From Nocardia abscessus (GTDB lineage: Bacteria; Actinomycetota; Actinomycetes; Mycobacteriales; Mycobacteriaceae), in NCBI RefSeq assembly GCF_015477775.1, contig NZ_JADLQO010000010.1:234915-298914 (forward strand): a stretch of DNA of 64,000 nucleotides, written 5' to 3'. A model generated the notes under the pieces. The model searched no databases, was not told the DNA's origin, and saw only the letters and a program-made list of their open reading frames with translations. Position numbers and translations under genes: made by a program. Shown here piece by piece: positions 25,850-34,346 of the stretch; positions within the stretch are counted from its first letter, which is position 1; each line of letters opens with the position of its first letter.

Positions 25850-26494
25850 TCAGAAGGGATACTCGGCGCACAACTGTCCCGCGAAACCGCGCGCGGCGTG
25901 CTCCCGCATGCGCCGCCCGTACACCGGGTCCCGGGCCAGGTCGGTATAGGTCTCGAACTCGCAGTGGACCAACCCCGCAGCCTCAGCCGCGTAGACGTCG
26001 AAGCCCGGGTACATCAGCCCCGCGTACGGCATGTCGTCCACGTCGAGGGCGAGCACCGGATACTCGCCCTCCGAGTCCGGCTGCCCCACCGCCAGCACGC
26101 GCCGGGAGTCCGACCCGCCCGGCAGCAGGAAGCACTCCGGGAACCGCTCGGCCAGCGGCTCGTACGTCTCGCCCCACGGCTGCCCCAGCTCGTCGTCCGC
26201 CAGCCGGTCCAGCGGGCGGGGCGCGAAGCCGCCGTCCGGGGCGAACCACCCGTGGCGCTCGAACAGGCCCGCGTCGAACGCCAGCCACTCCCGCAGACTC
26301 GGCGACAGCGGGCGTCCCGACGGAAACACCGCCCCCGCCAACGCGTCCTGTGGCATCGGCCGGGGCTCTCCCTCCACCCACGGGGTGTGGCCGACCCACT
26401 CGGCGGGCTCGAACATCGACCGGCCCGGGTCCCGCCGCACCGACTCGATGACCCGCCGCGTCAACGCGACCCCGTGCTGCGCCTCTCCTGTCAT
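25850..26494 (-). CDS. SMI1/KNR4 (SUKH)-like hypothetical protein
   Basis: A 214-residue acidic cytosolic protein. Motifs such as PLSPSLREWLAFDAGLF, PLAERFPECFLLPGGSDSRRVLAVG and YPVLALDVDDMPYAGLMYPGFDVY have the SUKH pattern (polymorphic-toxin immunity or scaffold proteins), but the match is loose. No toxin gene is adjacent. Two possible starts (26494 and 26524) both lack a clear ribosome site. The 320 bp upstream hold no recognisable gene. Confidence 0.6.
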   Translation of the reverse strand: MTGEAQHGVALTRRVIESVRRDPGRSMFEPAEWVGHTPWVEGEPRPMPQDALAGAVFPSGRPLSPSLREWLAFDAGLFERHGWFAPDGGFAPRPLDRLADDELGQPWGETYEPLAERFPECFLLPGGSDSRRVLAVGQPDSEGEYPVLALDVDDMPYAGLMYPGFDVYAAEAAGLVHCEFETYTDLARDPVYGRRMREHAARGFAGQLCAEYPF

Positions 26495-26843
26495 GGCGCG
26501 CAAGCTAACAGGCGCTACCGACATCCACGATCGACCGGTCCGCCGCGACGGCGCGGGCGCCGCCGCGAGCCCGGCGGAACGCCACCGCGTCCGGTGAGCC
26601 GATGGCCGGAGTGATGGTCATGATCTGACCGTGCAGGCGGCTCGACGCGCCCCTTGGATCTCGGCATCATCGGATGTATTGAGCGACAGCAGCTCTCAAC
26701 CTCCGGCTACTGTGGTGCAGCCCAGTGGTGCCGCACGCCCAGCGGACTGAGTGGGCGCAGCCACCGGGGGTGTTCGGCAGTATCGGTTGCCGGGCAGGTC
26801 GGCAGCGAGTCGGAGCCGGTGCAGTGATCGACGAGCTCGGCGG

Positions 26844-27863
26844 TCAGAGGGTGGCTCGGCGGCGGACGGTGCGCTCGAGGATCCCGAGGGTGGCTTTGAG
26901 GGCGGACTGGGGGACCACCGGGAAGGTGAGCCGCCGCTTCCATTTCTCATCGATCTGTGACCAGTCGCAATACGACGTGACGAGGGTGGCGCCCTCGCTC
27001 GGAGCCAATCGGTAGCCGTAGATGTGGCCGAATCGGCGGCCATGCGCTTCGACGGTCCAGGCGATCTCCTCGTCCGGGACGAGCTCGGTGATGACGACCT
27101 CGACCTCGTATCTGCCCAGGGGAACGTCCCCGAGGGCCTCGCGATCCATGTGGACCAGGAATCGGTCGCCGGGACGCTGGACCGGCTCGCCATCGGCGTC
27201 GATGAGCATTCCCGATGCGTCGATGTCCACATGCCCCTTCGGGTCGGTCAGGACCGCGAAGACGGCATCGGGGGGTGCGGGGATGAGCCGGGACACCTCG
27301 ACCCGTTCGGGGTGTGCTGGTCGCCCTTCGGCAGGCGGCGTTTCCGCGGTGGCGGTGAGGACGGCCCTGCCGAGGGTGTGCGAGGCCATGGTGAAGCCGA
27401 GCAGGGCCGGGGTGGAGTCGGCGGGCACGCCTATGGACTCGACATCGAGGGCGTGCACCACGACGAAGTAGCGGTGCGGGCCGTGCCCGGGCGGAGGGGC
27501 CGCGCCGAGGAACCTGGCCGCGCGGGCGTCGTTGGGCAGTTGGAAGGAGCCAACGGGCAGGCCCGACCCGGTGTCGTCGCCGGCGCCCTCGGGCAACTCG
27601 GTCACGGTGGCCGGGATGTCGGCGACCGCCCAGTGCCAGAATCCCGACCCGGTCGGGGCGTCGGGATCGTAGACGGTGACTGCGTAGCTCGCCGTGCCTT
27701 CCGGTGCGCCGCTCCAGGACAGCTGCGGGGAGACGTCCTTCCCGCCGGGAACGCCGGAGGAGAACTGTGCGGGCGACCAGGCGCCGCCGTCGGCAACGGT
27801 GGTGCTGGTGACGGTGAAGGAGGCCGCCTCGGGGAGGCGGGCAAAGGGGTCGTTGGCGTTCAT
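26844..27863 (-). CDS. Fusion of a PEBP (YbhB/YbcL) domain and an SRPBCC domain
   Basis: A 339-residue protein. Residues ~1-185 are a phosphatidylethanolamine-binding/Raf-kinase-inhibitor fold (DVSPQLSWSGAPEGTASYAVTVYDPDAP, FWHWAVADIPA, GPHRYFVVVHALD). Residues ~195-339 are an SRPBCC/AHSA1 lipid- or ligand-binding domain (VEVSRLIPAPPDAVFAVLTDPKGHVDID). No stop or frameshift separates them. Each usually occurs alone, so the fusion is notable. Both bind small hydrophobic ligands. It diverges from a GntR gene across a perfect 16-bp palindrome, so it is likely that regulator's target. Confidence 0.88.
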   Translation of the reverse strand: MNANDPFARLPEAASFTVTSTTVADGGAWSPAQFSSGVPGGKDVSPQLSWSGAPEGTASYAVTVYDPDAPTGSGFWHWAVADIPATVTELPEGAGDDTGSGLPVGSFQLPNDARAARFLGAAPPPGHGPHRYFVVVHALDVESIGVPADSTPALLGFTMASHTLGRAVLTATAETPPAEGRPAHPERVEVSRLIPAPPDAVFAVLTDPKGHVDIDASGMLIDADGEPVQRPGDRFLVHMDREALGDVPLGRYEVEVVITELVPDEEIAWTVEAHGRRFGHIYGYRLAPSEGATLVTSYCDWSQIDEKWKRRLTFPVVPQSALKATLGILERTVRRRATL

Positions 27864-27910
27864 CGCGTCTTCTTTCCGGGCCTTGCCATTCGGATGCACT
27901 CACAGTACAA

Positions 27911-27926
27911 AAATAATCGATTATTT
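27911..27926. promoter_or_regulatory. Perfect 16-bp palindrome between the PEBP fusion and GntR genes
   Basis: AAATAATCGATTATTT, strikingly AT-rich in a 70% GC region. It lies 48 bp from the fusion gene start and 18 bp from the GntR start. It is probably the GntR operator, serving both directions. Confidence 0.7.
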
Positions 27927-27943
27927 GCCAGATCATCTATGAT

Positions 27944-28624
27944 GTGGGGGTGTATGAGACACCGCGCGCTCCGGACGCACCAGGGAAGAAGATGCTCTCC
28001 GAGCAGGTCTACGTGCACCTGCGGGGCGCGATCATGCGCGGGGAATACGCTCCCGGCCAAGCCCTCAAGCCGCAGGATCTGGCGAAGAAGATGGACGTGA
28101 GTCTGGCCGTCGTCCGCGAGGCGCTCGTGCGGGTGGTCGGCGAGGGCCTCGCCGACCGGTTACCCAACCGCGGCTTCGCCGTTCCCGCCTTCTCCGACCG
28201 CCGCTGGCAGGAGATCGCGGAGGCCCGCCGAACCATCGAACCGGTCCTGCTGCGCCTGTCCATCGAGCGCGGCGACCTCGACTGGGAGGCCCGCGTGCGA
28301 GCCGCCCACCACCGCCTGGCCCGCACTCCGGCGCACGTGCCGGGGGAGGGCGAGCACTACAGCGAGGCATGGTCCGAATCGCACCGGCTCTTTCACCGCA
28401 CCCTGATCGAGGGCTGCGGCAACCCGGTCCTAATGGAGACCTTCGACCGGCTGTGGACCGCGAGCGAGCTCGCCCGGCGCTGGTCGGCCCTCCGCAACCC
28501 CGACCGCGACGGCGCCGACGAACACCGCCGACTGGAAGAGGCGGCACTGGCTCGTGACGCCGACACCGCGGCCGCGACATTGGTCCGGCACCTCACCCTG
28601 ACTGCGGCCGGACTGGAACTGTGA
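27944..28624 (+). CDS. GntR-family regulator (FadR/FCD type)
   Basis: A 226-residue protein: GntR winged helix (~17-85, LSEQVYVHLRGAIMRGEYAPGQALKPQDLAKKM and VSLAVVREALVRVVGEGLA) and an all-helical FCD effector domain with the metal-binding-type residues RRTIEPVL, HRLFHRTLIEG and DEHRRL. FCD regulators sense small carboxylates. The GTG start is uncertain; ATG 27992 has a better ribosome site (GGGAAGA). It presumably represses itself and the PEBP-SRPBCC gene through the palindrome. Confidence 0.9.
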   Translation: MGVYETPRAPDAPGKKMLSEQVYVHLRGAIMRGEYAPGQALKPQDLAKKMDVSLAVVREALVRVVGEGLADRLPNRGFAVPAFSDRRWQEIAEARRTIEPVLLRLSIERGDLDWEARVRAAHHRLARTPAHVPGEGEHYSEAWSESHRLFHRTLIEGCGNPVLMETFDRLWTASELARRWSALRNPDRDGADEHRRLEEAALARDADTAAATLVRHLTLTAAGLEL

Positions 28625-28647
28625 CACCCAGCTGAGTTTGTTACGTA

Positions 28648-29889
28648 TCAGCGTCGTCCCCGGAAGGTGCGGCGTAGGTCGCCGGTCCATCGGTCGGGGA
28701 TTTCCCAGGGAATGAAGTGGCCGCCGTGGTCGTGGACGGTGAGGTTGACGTGGTTGTACCACTGGGCGCGGTCGCCGGCGCGGAAGTGTTCGACGCGTTG
28801 GGCGGTGCTGATGCCGGGTGGGTTCTCGTAGCCCACGAAGGTGATACCGGTGGGGGCCTGCACGACCGGGAGGCGGTCGTGGGAAGGCGTCCAGGGGTAG
28901 CGATTGTTGTTGGCGTAGAGGCGTATCGAGGTGCCGATGGTGTTGGTGGCCCAGTAGATCGTGGCGTGCGTGAGGAGATCGTCTCTGCTGAACACGGTTT
29001 CGATGTCGCCGCCGTTGTCGCTCCATTTGAACCAGCGTTCGAGGATCCATGCCAGCATGCCCGCCGGGGAATCGGACAGCGCGTGGGCGAGGGTGCTGGG
29101 GGCGAGGAGATGTGCGGCCAGGTGGACGGCGAAACGCTTGTCCAGCTCCATGATTCGTGCGCGTGCCTCGGCGGACAGGTCGTCGGGAATCGGCAGTCCG
29201 CCGCTGAAGTCCCAGGCACGATCGCCGTTGAACAGGGTGAGTTTCAGTCCGGATCCGATGTGGATGGCATACAACTCGTCGGCGTATTTGTGGCCGAGCT
29301 GCGCGGTGACCAGCGCGCCCACGTCGCAGCCTGCGGCGCCGTATTTCTCGTAGCCCAGAACATCGGTCATGAGCGTGTGCCAGAGGTCTGCGACCTTCCA
29401 GAAGTTCACATCCGGGCGGTTCGCCAGCGGGCTGGAGAACCCGAAGCCGGGAAACGAGGGCATGATCACGTCGAACGCCTCGGCCGGATCACCACCGTGC
29501 GCCCCCGGATCCGCCAGCAAGTCGGCGACCTTGGACCAGTGCCAGAACGTCCAGGGCCAGCCATGTGTCAGAATCAGCGGCGTCGGATCCGGGCCGACGC
29601 CGGGCCTGCGCATGAAATGCACTGGTACACGATCTAGTTCGACCTTGAAATGCTGGTAGGTGTTGATCTCGGCTTCGGCTGCGCGCCAGTCGTATCCGCT
29701 GCGCCAGTAGTCCACGAGCTCCTGGAGATAGCTGCGAGGCACGCCGTAGTGCCAGTCTTCATCGCCGACATCGTCGGGCAGGCGAGTCAGATCCAGGCGC
29801 TGCCGCAGGTCGGTGAGCACGCCGTCGGGGACGTGAATCTTCGTGGGCGTCAACGGAAACGGTCGGGCATCGTGGGTTCTGTCGTTCAT
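28648..29889 (-). CDS. Epoxide hydrolase with EHN domain
   Basis: A 413-residue alpha/beta hydrolase. The N-terminal EHN domain (~12-125) contains WRSGYDWRAAEAEIN. Oxyanion-hole HGWP is at 109-112, nucleophile Asp189 in AAGCDVGA, the cap tyrosines in the later lid, and the catalytic His in HDHGGHFIPWEIP. Microsomal-type epoxide hydrolases open epoxides to diols. It diverges from a MarR gene. A second EHN epoxide hydrolase lies 5 kb away under a different regulator, so the host has duplicated this activity. Confidence 0.92.
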   Translation of the reverse strand: MNDRTHDARPFPLTPTKIHVPDGVLTDLRQRLDLTRLPDDVGDEDWHYGVPRSYLQELVDYWRSGYDWRAAEAEINTYQHFKVELDRVPVHFMRRPGVGPDPTPLILTHGWPWTFWHWSKVADLLADPGAHGGDPAEAFDVIMPSFPGFGFSSPLANRPDVNFWKVADLWHTLMTDVLGYEKYGAAGCDVGALVTAQLGHKYADELYAIHIGSGLKLTLFNGDRAWDFSGGLPIPDDLSAEARARIMELDKRFAVHLAAHLLAPSTLAHALSDSPAGMLAWILERWFKWSDNGGDIETVFSRDDLLTHATIYWATNTIGTSIRLYANNNRYPWTPSHDRLPVVQAPTGITFVGYENPPGISTAQRVEHFRAGDRAQWYNHVNLTVHDHGGHFIPWEIPDRWTGDLRRTFRGRR

Positions 29890-29918
29890 CTGGCCTCCTG
29901 AGCCGTGCCGAATTTACA

Positions 29919-29937
29919 TAAGCAGATTATTTAAGCA
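29919..29937. promoter_or_regulatory. TAAGCA direct repeats between the epoxide hydrolase and MarR genes
   Basis: TAAGCA at 29919 and 29932, 13 bp apart, within an AT-rich 35-bp stretch that contrasts with the GC-rich surroundings. This is a likely MarR operator/promoter zone; no clean palindrome is seen. Confidence 0.4.
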
Positions 29938-29968
29938 ATTTTTATAAGTCCGGGATATAGTTACTCAT

Positions 29969-30406
29969 GTGGACGACATCGACGATTTCGACGTGGACGC
30001 CTTCGCCGCGGTGATCGAGGACTTCAACCGCGTCTACATCCGCATCCCGGTACGCGAGAAGCTGCCGTTCACCACGCTGTCGGTGCTGGACACCCTGGCT
30101 CACCGGGGTCCGATGCGGCTGACCGATCTGACCGAGACCGAGCAGCTGACCCAGCCGGGCATCACCCAACTCATCGCGCGCTTGGAGCGCGACGGGCTGG
30201 TGCTGCGCCGCCGTGACCCTGGCGATGGACGGGCCGTGATCGTGCACCTCACCGAGGCTGGTAGGCAAGTGCGGCAAACTCGCCGCGACGACCGGGTCCG
30301 GCACCTGGTTCCGATGGTCTCCGAGTTGAGTCCCGCACACCGGCGGGCGCTCGCCGCCGCGCTGCCCGCCCTCGCCCGGCTCGCCCAGTTGGAGCGACAG
30401 CGCTGA
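29969..30406 (+). CDS. MarR-family regulator
   Basis: A 145-residue winged-helix protein: FTTLSVLDTLAHRGPMRLTDLTETEQLTQPGITQLIARLERDGLVLRRRDPGDGRAVIVHLTEAG is the MarR DNA-binding core (~33-100), flanked by dimerisation helices. It uses a GTG start; no strong ribosome site is visible. It diverges from the epoxide hydrolase gene by 79 bp and most likely represses it until a hydrophobic or phenolic ligand appears. Confidence 0.92.
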   Translation: MDDIDDFDVDAFAAVIEDFNRVYIRIPVREKLPFTTLSVLDTLAHRGPMRLTDLTETEQLTQPGITQLIARLERDGLVLRRRDPGDGRAVIVHLTEAGRQVRQTRRDDRVRHLVPMVSELSPAHRRALAAALPALARLAQLERQR

Positions 30407-30474
30407 CGGCCTACCGCTCGCTCACGGCATGAGCGGACGTGCCGCAGCCTGCCCTGCCGGATCGGCGAGTTCGC

Positions 30475-30500
30475 AGTTCTGCATCGATCGATGCGGAAGA
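30475..30500. promoter_or_regulatory. Operator O1 of the 30.5-kb TetR
   Basis: A 26-bp inverted repeat, 24 of 26 bases agreeing with the perfect copy at 31213-31238 (half-site AGTTCCGCATCGA). It lies 15-40 bp before the tetR start, so it should autoregulate. Confidence 0.8.
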
Positions 30501-30514
30501 GGTAGGCTACGGGG

Positions 30515-31123
30515 GTGGAGACCGAACAGCGCCGCCGGACCGGCCGACCGCGAGGATTCGACGCCGACGAAGCGCTCGAGCGCGCCCTGCTGGTCTTCTG
30601 GGAGCAGGGCTACGAGGGAGCCAGCCTGGCCACCCTGACCGACGCGATGGGCATCTCCACCACCAGCATGTATTCGGCCTTCGGCAACAAAGAGGAGCTG
30701 TTCCGCAAGGCGCTGGAGCGCTACACCGAAGGGCCGAGCGCATACCTGGCCCGCGCCTTGGAGGAGCCGACCGCTCTCGGCGTCGCCACCGCGATCCTGG
30801 CGGGCGTCATCCGGACCACCACGCGCCCGGCGCATCCCCATGGGTGCCTCGGCGTCCAGGGCGCCTTGGCCACCAGCGACGCCGGGCGCGGAGTCCGCGA
30901 CCTCCTCGTCGCATGGCGCAGCGATGGCCACTCGCGCGTCCGGGAGCGATTCCAGCGCGCCGTAGACGACGGCGACCTGCCCGCGGAGGCCGACCCGGCG
31001 CTGCTCGCCCGCTATGTCACCACCGTGGCGTACGGCATCGCCGTCCAAGCTGCCAGCGGCGTCGAACGCGAGGAACTCCAGGAAATCGCCGATGCCACCC
31101 TTCGCGCCTGGCCGCCCTGCTGA
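30515..31123 (+). CDS. TetR-family regulator
   Basis: A 202-residue TetR protein (GTG start). The HTH is at ~12-60 (GRPRGFDADEALERALLVFWEQGYEGASLATLTDAMGISTTSMYSAFGNKEELF), and the C-terminal domain is of the TetR_C type with HPHGCLGVQGAL, whose Cys is typical of AcrR/YxaF-like regulators. It precedes a SnoaL-fold gene and an SDR gene in the same direction. Near-identical long palindromes lie ahead of both itself and that operon, so it clearly controls both. Confidence 0.94.
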   Translation: METEQRRRTGRPRGFDADEALERALLVFWEQGYEGASLATLTDAMGISTTSMYSAFGNKEELFRKALERYTEGPSAYLARALEEPTALGVATAILAGVIRTTTRPAHPHGCLGVQGALATSDAGRGVRDLLVAWRSDGHSRVRERFQRAVDDGDLPAEADPALLARYVTTVAYGIAVQAASGVEREELQEIADATLRAWPPC

Positions 31124-31177
31124 CAGCCGCCCGGTGATCGCATCGCGTCCTCACGGGCGGTGAGTTCTCACACCAAC

Positions 31178-31203
31178 TATTCCGTAGTGATCGATGCGGA
31201 ATA
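31178..31203. promoter_or_regulatory. Operator O2, degenerate
   Basis: A 26-bp inverted repeat with half-site TATTCCGCATCGA on the right and three mismatches on the left (TATTCCGTAGTGA). It is centred 35 bp before O3. Confidence 0.65.
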
Positions 31204-31212
31204 TGTTAGGGT

Positions 31213-31238
31213 AGTTCCGCATCGATCGATGCGGAACT
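31213..31238. promoter_or_regulatory. Operator O3, perfect 26-bp palindrome
   Basis: AGTTCCGCATCGA followed by its exact reverse complement, ending 17 bp before the SnoaL gene start. It is the strongest operator in the window and defines the TetR recognition sequence. Confidence 0.85.
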
Positions 31239-31255
31239 CGACGAGGGGCCATCCG

Positions 31256-31648
31256 ATGTCCGACAGCGATCTGCGCGGCTTCTACTTGCGCTACATCGAG
31301 CAGCTCAACGCGCGCAGGTTCGACCGGATGGACGAGTTCATCGCCGACCGGACCACGCTGAACGGTGAGCCTGCCACCCGGGACGACCTGCTCGCGGTGC
31401 GGAAGGCCGACGTGGAGGCGGTTCCGGATCTGCACTGGGAGCTGCGGGAACTGCTGTTCGACAGCGACCGCCTGGCAGCACGGTCGGTCAACACCGGCAC
31501 TCCGGTGCAGGAGTGGCTCGGGGTGGCGCCCACCGGCGCCTCCTTCGAGATCAGCGAGTACGCCATCTATCAGGTCCGCGACGGGCGCTTCGTGCACATG
31601 ACGGCCCTGCACGACGCCGGCCGACTACTCCGGCAACTGGCCGGCTGA
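31256..31648 (+). CDS. SnoaL-like (NTF2-fold) polyketide cyclase family protein
   Basis: A 130-residue SnoaL/ester-cyclase-type protein from the ATG with GAGGGG nine bases upstream. It shows YLRYIEQLNARRFDRMDEFIADRTTLNG, VPDLHWELRELLFDSDRLAARSVNTGTPVQEW and YAIYQVRDGRFVHM, a cone-shaped fold that binds hydrophobic ligands. Catalysis cannot be judged. It is the first gene of a TetR-controlled pair with the SDR 51 bp downstream. Confidence 0.85.
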   Translation: MSDSDLRGFYLRYIEQLNARRFDRMDEFIADRTTLNGEPATRDDLLAVRKADVEAVPDLHWELRELLFDSDRLAARSVNTGTPVQEWLGVAPTGASFEISEYAIYQVRDGRFVHMTALHDAGRLLRQLAG

Positions 31649-31699
31649 ACACCGGGCCCAACGGCTCGCTCGGGCCGCATCTTTCGAGAGGAAACATTA

Positions 31700-32386
31700 A
31701 TGACCGTCACACTGATCACCGGAGCCAACAAGGGCATCGGTTTCGAGACCGCCAAGCAGCTCGTGGAGCTGGGGCACACCGTCTACATCGGCGCGCGAGA
31801 CAGCGAGCGCGGCGAGAAGGCCGCCGCGGAGCTCGGCGCTCGATTCGTGCAGCTCGACGTGACCGACGACGCCTCGGTGCGCAGCGCGCTCGCAACGATC
31901 GATTCGGCCGAGGGCCGGCTCGACGTTCTGGTGAACAACGCGGGCGTCCTCGGGGACGGCCCGGTCGACGGCCCGACGGCGCTGCGCGTTTTCGACACCA
32001 ACGCGGTGGGGATCGTGCGCGTCACCGAGGCCGCGCTTCCCCTGCTGCGCAAATCCTCGAACCCCACCGTGGTGACCGTGTCGAGCAGCGCCGGATCGTT
32101 CTGGGCGGTGAACAACCCCGACCGGCCGGAGTTCCACCTGCCGCTGGCGCTCTACTCCGCGTCCAAGGCGGCGGCCACCATGCTGACCGTCCAGTACGCC
32201 AAGTCCCAGCCGGGCATCAAGTTCAACGCGGTCGAGCCCGGCACCACCGCCACCGACATGACCGCAGCCTTCGGAATCGGACGATCGCCAGAGGAGAGCG
32301 CCCGAAGTGTTGTGCATCTCGCGACCCTCGGCGCGGACGGCCCGACCGGAACGCTCCAGGACGAAACCGGCGAATTGCCCTGGTAG
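31700..32386 (+). CDS. Short-chain dehydrogenase/reductase
   Basis: A 228-residue SDR with TGANKGIGFE at 7-16, NNAGVLG near 74-80, and Tyr/Lys in LALYSASKAA. It resembles carbonyl-reductase-like SDRs (CBR1 type) with the SAGSF...NNPDRPEFHLP insertion. GAGGAAAC lies before the ATG. It reduces or oxidises a carbonyl with NADP. It is induced with the SnoaL protein under the upstream TetR. The following 350 bp hold no recognisable gene. Confidence 0.93.
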   Translation: MTVTLITGANKGIGFETAKQLVELGHTVYIGARDSERGEKAAAELGARFVQLDVTDDASVRSALATIDSAEGRLDVLVNNAGVLGDGPVDGPTALRVFDTNAVGIVRVTEAALPLLRKSSNPTVVTVSSSAGSFWAVNNPDRPEFHLPLALYSASKAAATMLTVQYAKSQPGIKFNAVEPGTTATDMTAAFGIGRSPEESARSVVHLATLGADGPTGTLQDETGELPW

Positions 32387-32738
32387 GTGCTCAGGGTCAT
32401 GAGCAATCGACGGCCGGGTCTGGCGAAGCAGGTGCCGAAACCGCAGCAATCGAGTTCGCGTGACGCCAAGGGGCGCGGGCATGCCGCCGAAAGCGACTCG
32501 ATCCTGGCGCTAGCCTTACTTTGGCTCGCCGCGCCAGTGCAGCGCTTCCGAAGCGACTCCGATGTGCATCATATTCTCCGACAACGGGCGTGGCAGCAGT
32601 TGATCGGCACGAGTCAGTCTGCGCAGCAGAAGCTGAGATACTGACCAAAAGCGCGTGACCGATGCACCTCACAACTCGGAAGGCGGCGGAACAGATGCGC
32701 GACGCGCTCGTGGGCAACCCTTTCGGCGGATTCCGGTG

Positions 32739-33599
32739 ATGATCGAGATCGTACTTGCGGTAGTTGCCGCCTCGGAGGGGGTCGGCCTGCTCGTGCTGTG
32801 GTTGCTGCTGGTGCGTAGCCGCCGCGATCGCGAGGAACTCCAGCGAAGGGTCGAGACGCGTCAACTGCTGATGACCAGTGGCCGGGAAGCGGTGAAGACA
32901 GTGTGGGAGACTGCGAATCTGCTGCGTGAGAAGGGTTTCCGGGGAGCGGTACTGACCTCGATCGAAGACCTGGCGGGGTGGGCTCAGGTGGAACGACCGG
33001 ATCTGGCGCGGTTGACCCCTGACGGTCATGTCGTGATCGTGTTCTCCGATATCGAAGGATCCACCGCGCTCAACGAGCAGCTCGGTGATCGGGCGTGGGT
33101 CAAGCTGCTCGACCGCCACGACCGGCTGATCCGCAGACTCGTCGCAGCGCACGGTGGGCACGTGGTGAAGGGCCAGGGAGACGGCTTCATGATCGCCTTC
33201 GCCGAGGCCGAGCCTGCCGTGCGGTGCAGCTTGGATGTGCAGCGCTCACTCGGGGGTGTCGTCCCGAAATCCGTTGGCCGCGAGGAAATTCGAGTGCGTA
33301 TCGGCATCCATTCCGGCAAGTCGGTTCGCCGCGGCGACGACCTGTTCGGGCGAAACGTGGCGATGGCCGCCCGGGTAGCCGGACAGGCACACGGCGGGGA
33401 AATCCTCATCAGCGAAGACGTGAAGTCCGCCGTGCACGACCAGCCCGACATCGTCATCACCGCCGCACAGGAAGTCGAACTGAAAGGCTTCGACGGAACC
33501 CACCGCCTCTACGCGGTCGAAAGTGCGAACGGACCGGCCCACCGCTCGCCAACGGCGCGCCGACCTGTGGCGCCCGCCGTGCCGCCGCCGGGCACCTAG
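32739..33599 (+). CDS. Membrane-anchored class III adenylate/guanylate cyclase
   Basis: 286 residues from ATG 32739. Residues 1-26 are one transmembrane helix (IEIVLAVVAASEGVGLLVLWLLLV) followed by a basic, helical linker. The cyclase homology domain is ~97-265: metal Asp104 in VFSDIEGSTAL, second metal Asp148 in KGQGDGFMIAF with Lys144 for adenine, and the transition-state segment LFGRNVAMAARVAG. The residues support active cAMP synthesis. Class III homodimers are usual. An upstream GTG would add 28 low-quality residues. It is monocistronic. Confidence 0.9.
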   Translation: MIEIVLAVVAASEGVGLLVLWLLLVRSRRDREELQRRVETRQLLMTSGREAVKTVWETANLLREKGFRGAVLTSIEDLAGWAQVERPDLARLTPDGHVVIVFSDIEGSTALNEQLGDRAWVKLLDRHDRLIRRLVAAHGGHVVKGQGDGFMIAFAEAEPAVRCSLDVQRSLGGVVPKSVGREEIRVRIGIHSGKSVRRGDDLFGRNVAMAARVAGQAHGGEILISEDVKSAVHDQPDIVITAAQEVELKGFDGTHRLYAVESANGPAHRSPTARRPVAPAVPPPGT

Positions 33600-33733
33600 C
33601 CGTACCGGAATTGGCGGCTGGATTCGACGATGGCGTTTGGGCGGCGTGGCTCGTTTACCCGAGCGCAGCTCGATCAGCGCAGTGTGGTGAACGCTCACCC
33701 AGCGGCATGACCGGAGACTATTGTCGAGTGTTG

Positions 33734-34303
33734 TCAGCCGCTGGTGTTCTTGCGCCGGTTCGCATTGAAGCGCGCCTTCTTCTGACGATTCCCGCATGTG
33801 TTCATGTCACACCATCTGCGGGTGCGACTTTGGCTGGTGTCGAAGAAGGCGGCTCGGCAGGTTGGCGATGCGCACAAGGCCAATTTTCCGTCTCGTTCGC
33901 CTGCGATGATGCTGATCGCGTCGGCGGCGATTACGCCTAGGGCATCTTCGACGCAGGAAGCCGAGCTGAGTCGCCATTGACGATTGCCCTCGGGCGTCAG
34001 GATAGCCGCGGCCCGACCCTGAATGCTGCAGTCATTGATGACTTGGACAGCAGACGCGGGGAGAGCGTCTCGGATCGCGGTCGCTGTCGCGGCGGCGTGG
34101 ATTGATTCCCTCAGTTCCCGAGCGCGTTCGAGCTGGGCGGTGGTGCAGGAGTCCACGGCCAGGCCGTTCACTGCCAGCCAGTCGATGAGTCGCTGCGGCG
34201 TGGGAATGCGCTCCACAGCGTCGCCACGACGCTCCGTCAGAGTCGCCGTGAAGCTGGTCGCCAGCACGGTACCGAGGCGAAAGTCGGGAAACCCAGCAGG
34301 CAT
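33734..34303 (-). CDS. CGNR zinc-finger protein (ABATE/CGNR regulator family)
   Basis: A 189-residue protein. Residues ~1-135 form the stress-type ABATE domain. The C-terminus is a zinc finger with Cys at CASPTC and WCDMNTCGNRQKKARF, carrying the CGNR signature. It is a probable DNA-binding repressor. Repeated AGCYGGTT half-sites begin three bases upstream of its start and extend toward the divergent epoxide hydrolase gene, so autorepression and control of that gene are likely. The small 130-bp gap behind it holds nothing notable. Confidence 0.9.
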   Translation of the reverse strand: MPAGFPDFRLGTVLATSFTATLTERRGDAVERIPTPQRLIDWLAVNGLAVDSCTTAQLERARELRESIHAAATATAIRDALPASAVQVINDCSIQGRAAAILTPEGNRQWRLSSASCVEDALGVIAADAISIIAGERDGKLALCASPTCRAAFFDTSQSRTRRWCDMNTCGNRQKKARFNANRRKNTSG

Positions 34304-34305
34304 GG

Positions 34306-34322
34306 AACCAGCTTAGCTGGTT
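34306..34322. promoter_or_regulatory. CGNR-operator inverted repeat
   Basis: AACCAGC-TTA-GCTGGTT, immediately upstream of the CGNR gene start. Its right half AGCTGGTT recurs as AGCCGGTT exactly 42 and 63 bp further on. Confidence 0.7.
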
Positions 34323-34346
34323 GCACGCTGGCTTTGAAACATGTTA

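Noticed and set aside
26525..26843. Short frames in the gap upstream of the SUKH-like gene
   Set aside because: None has a ribosome site or recognisable protein; treated as non-coding.
32387..32644. 85-residue frame between the SDR and cyclase genes
   Set aside because: No ribosome site and no coherent protein character; codon-position GC is not gene-like.
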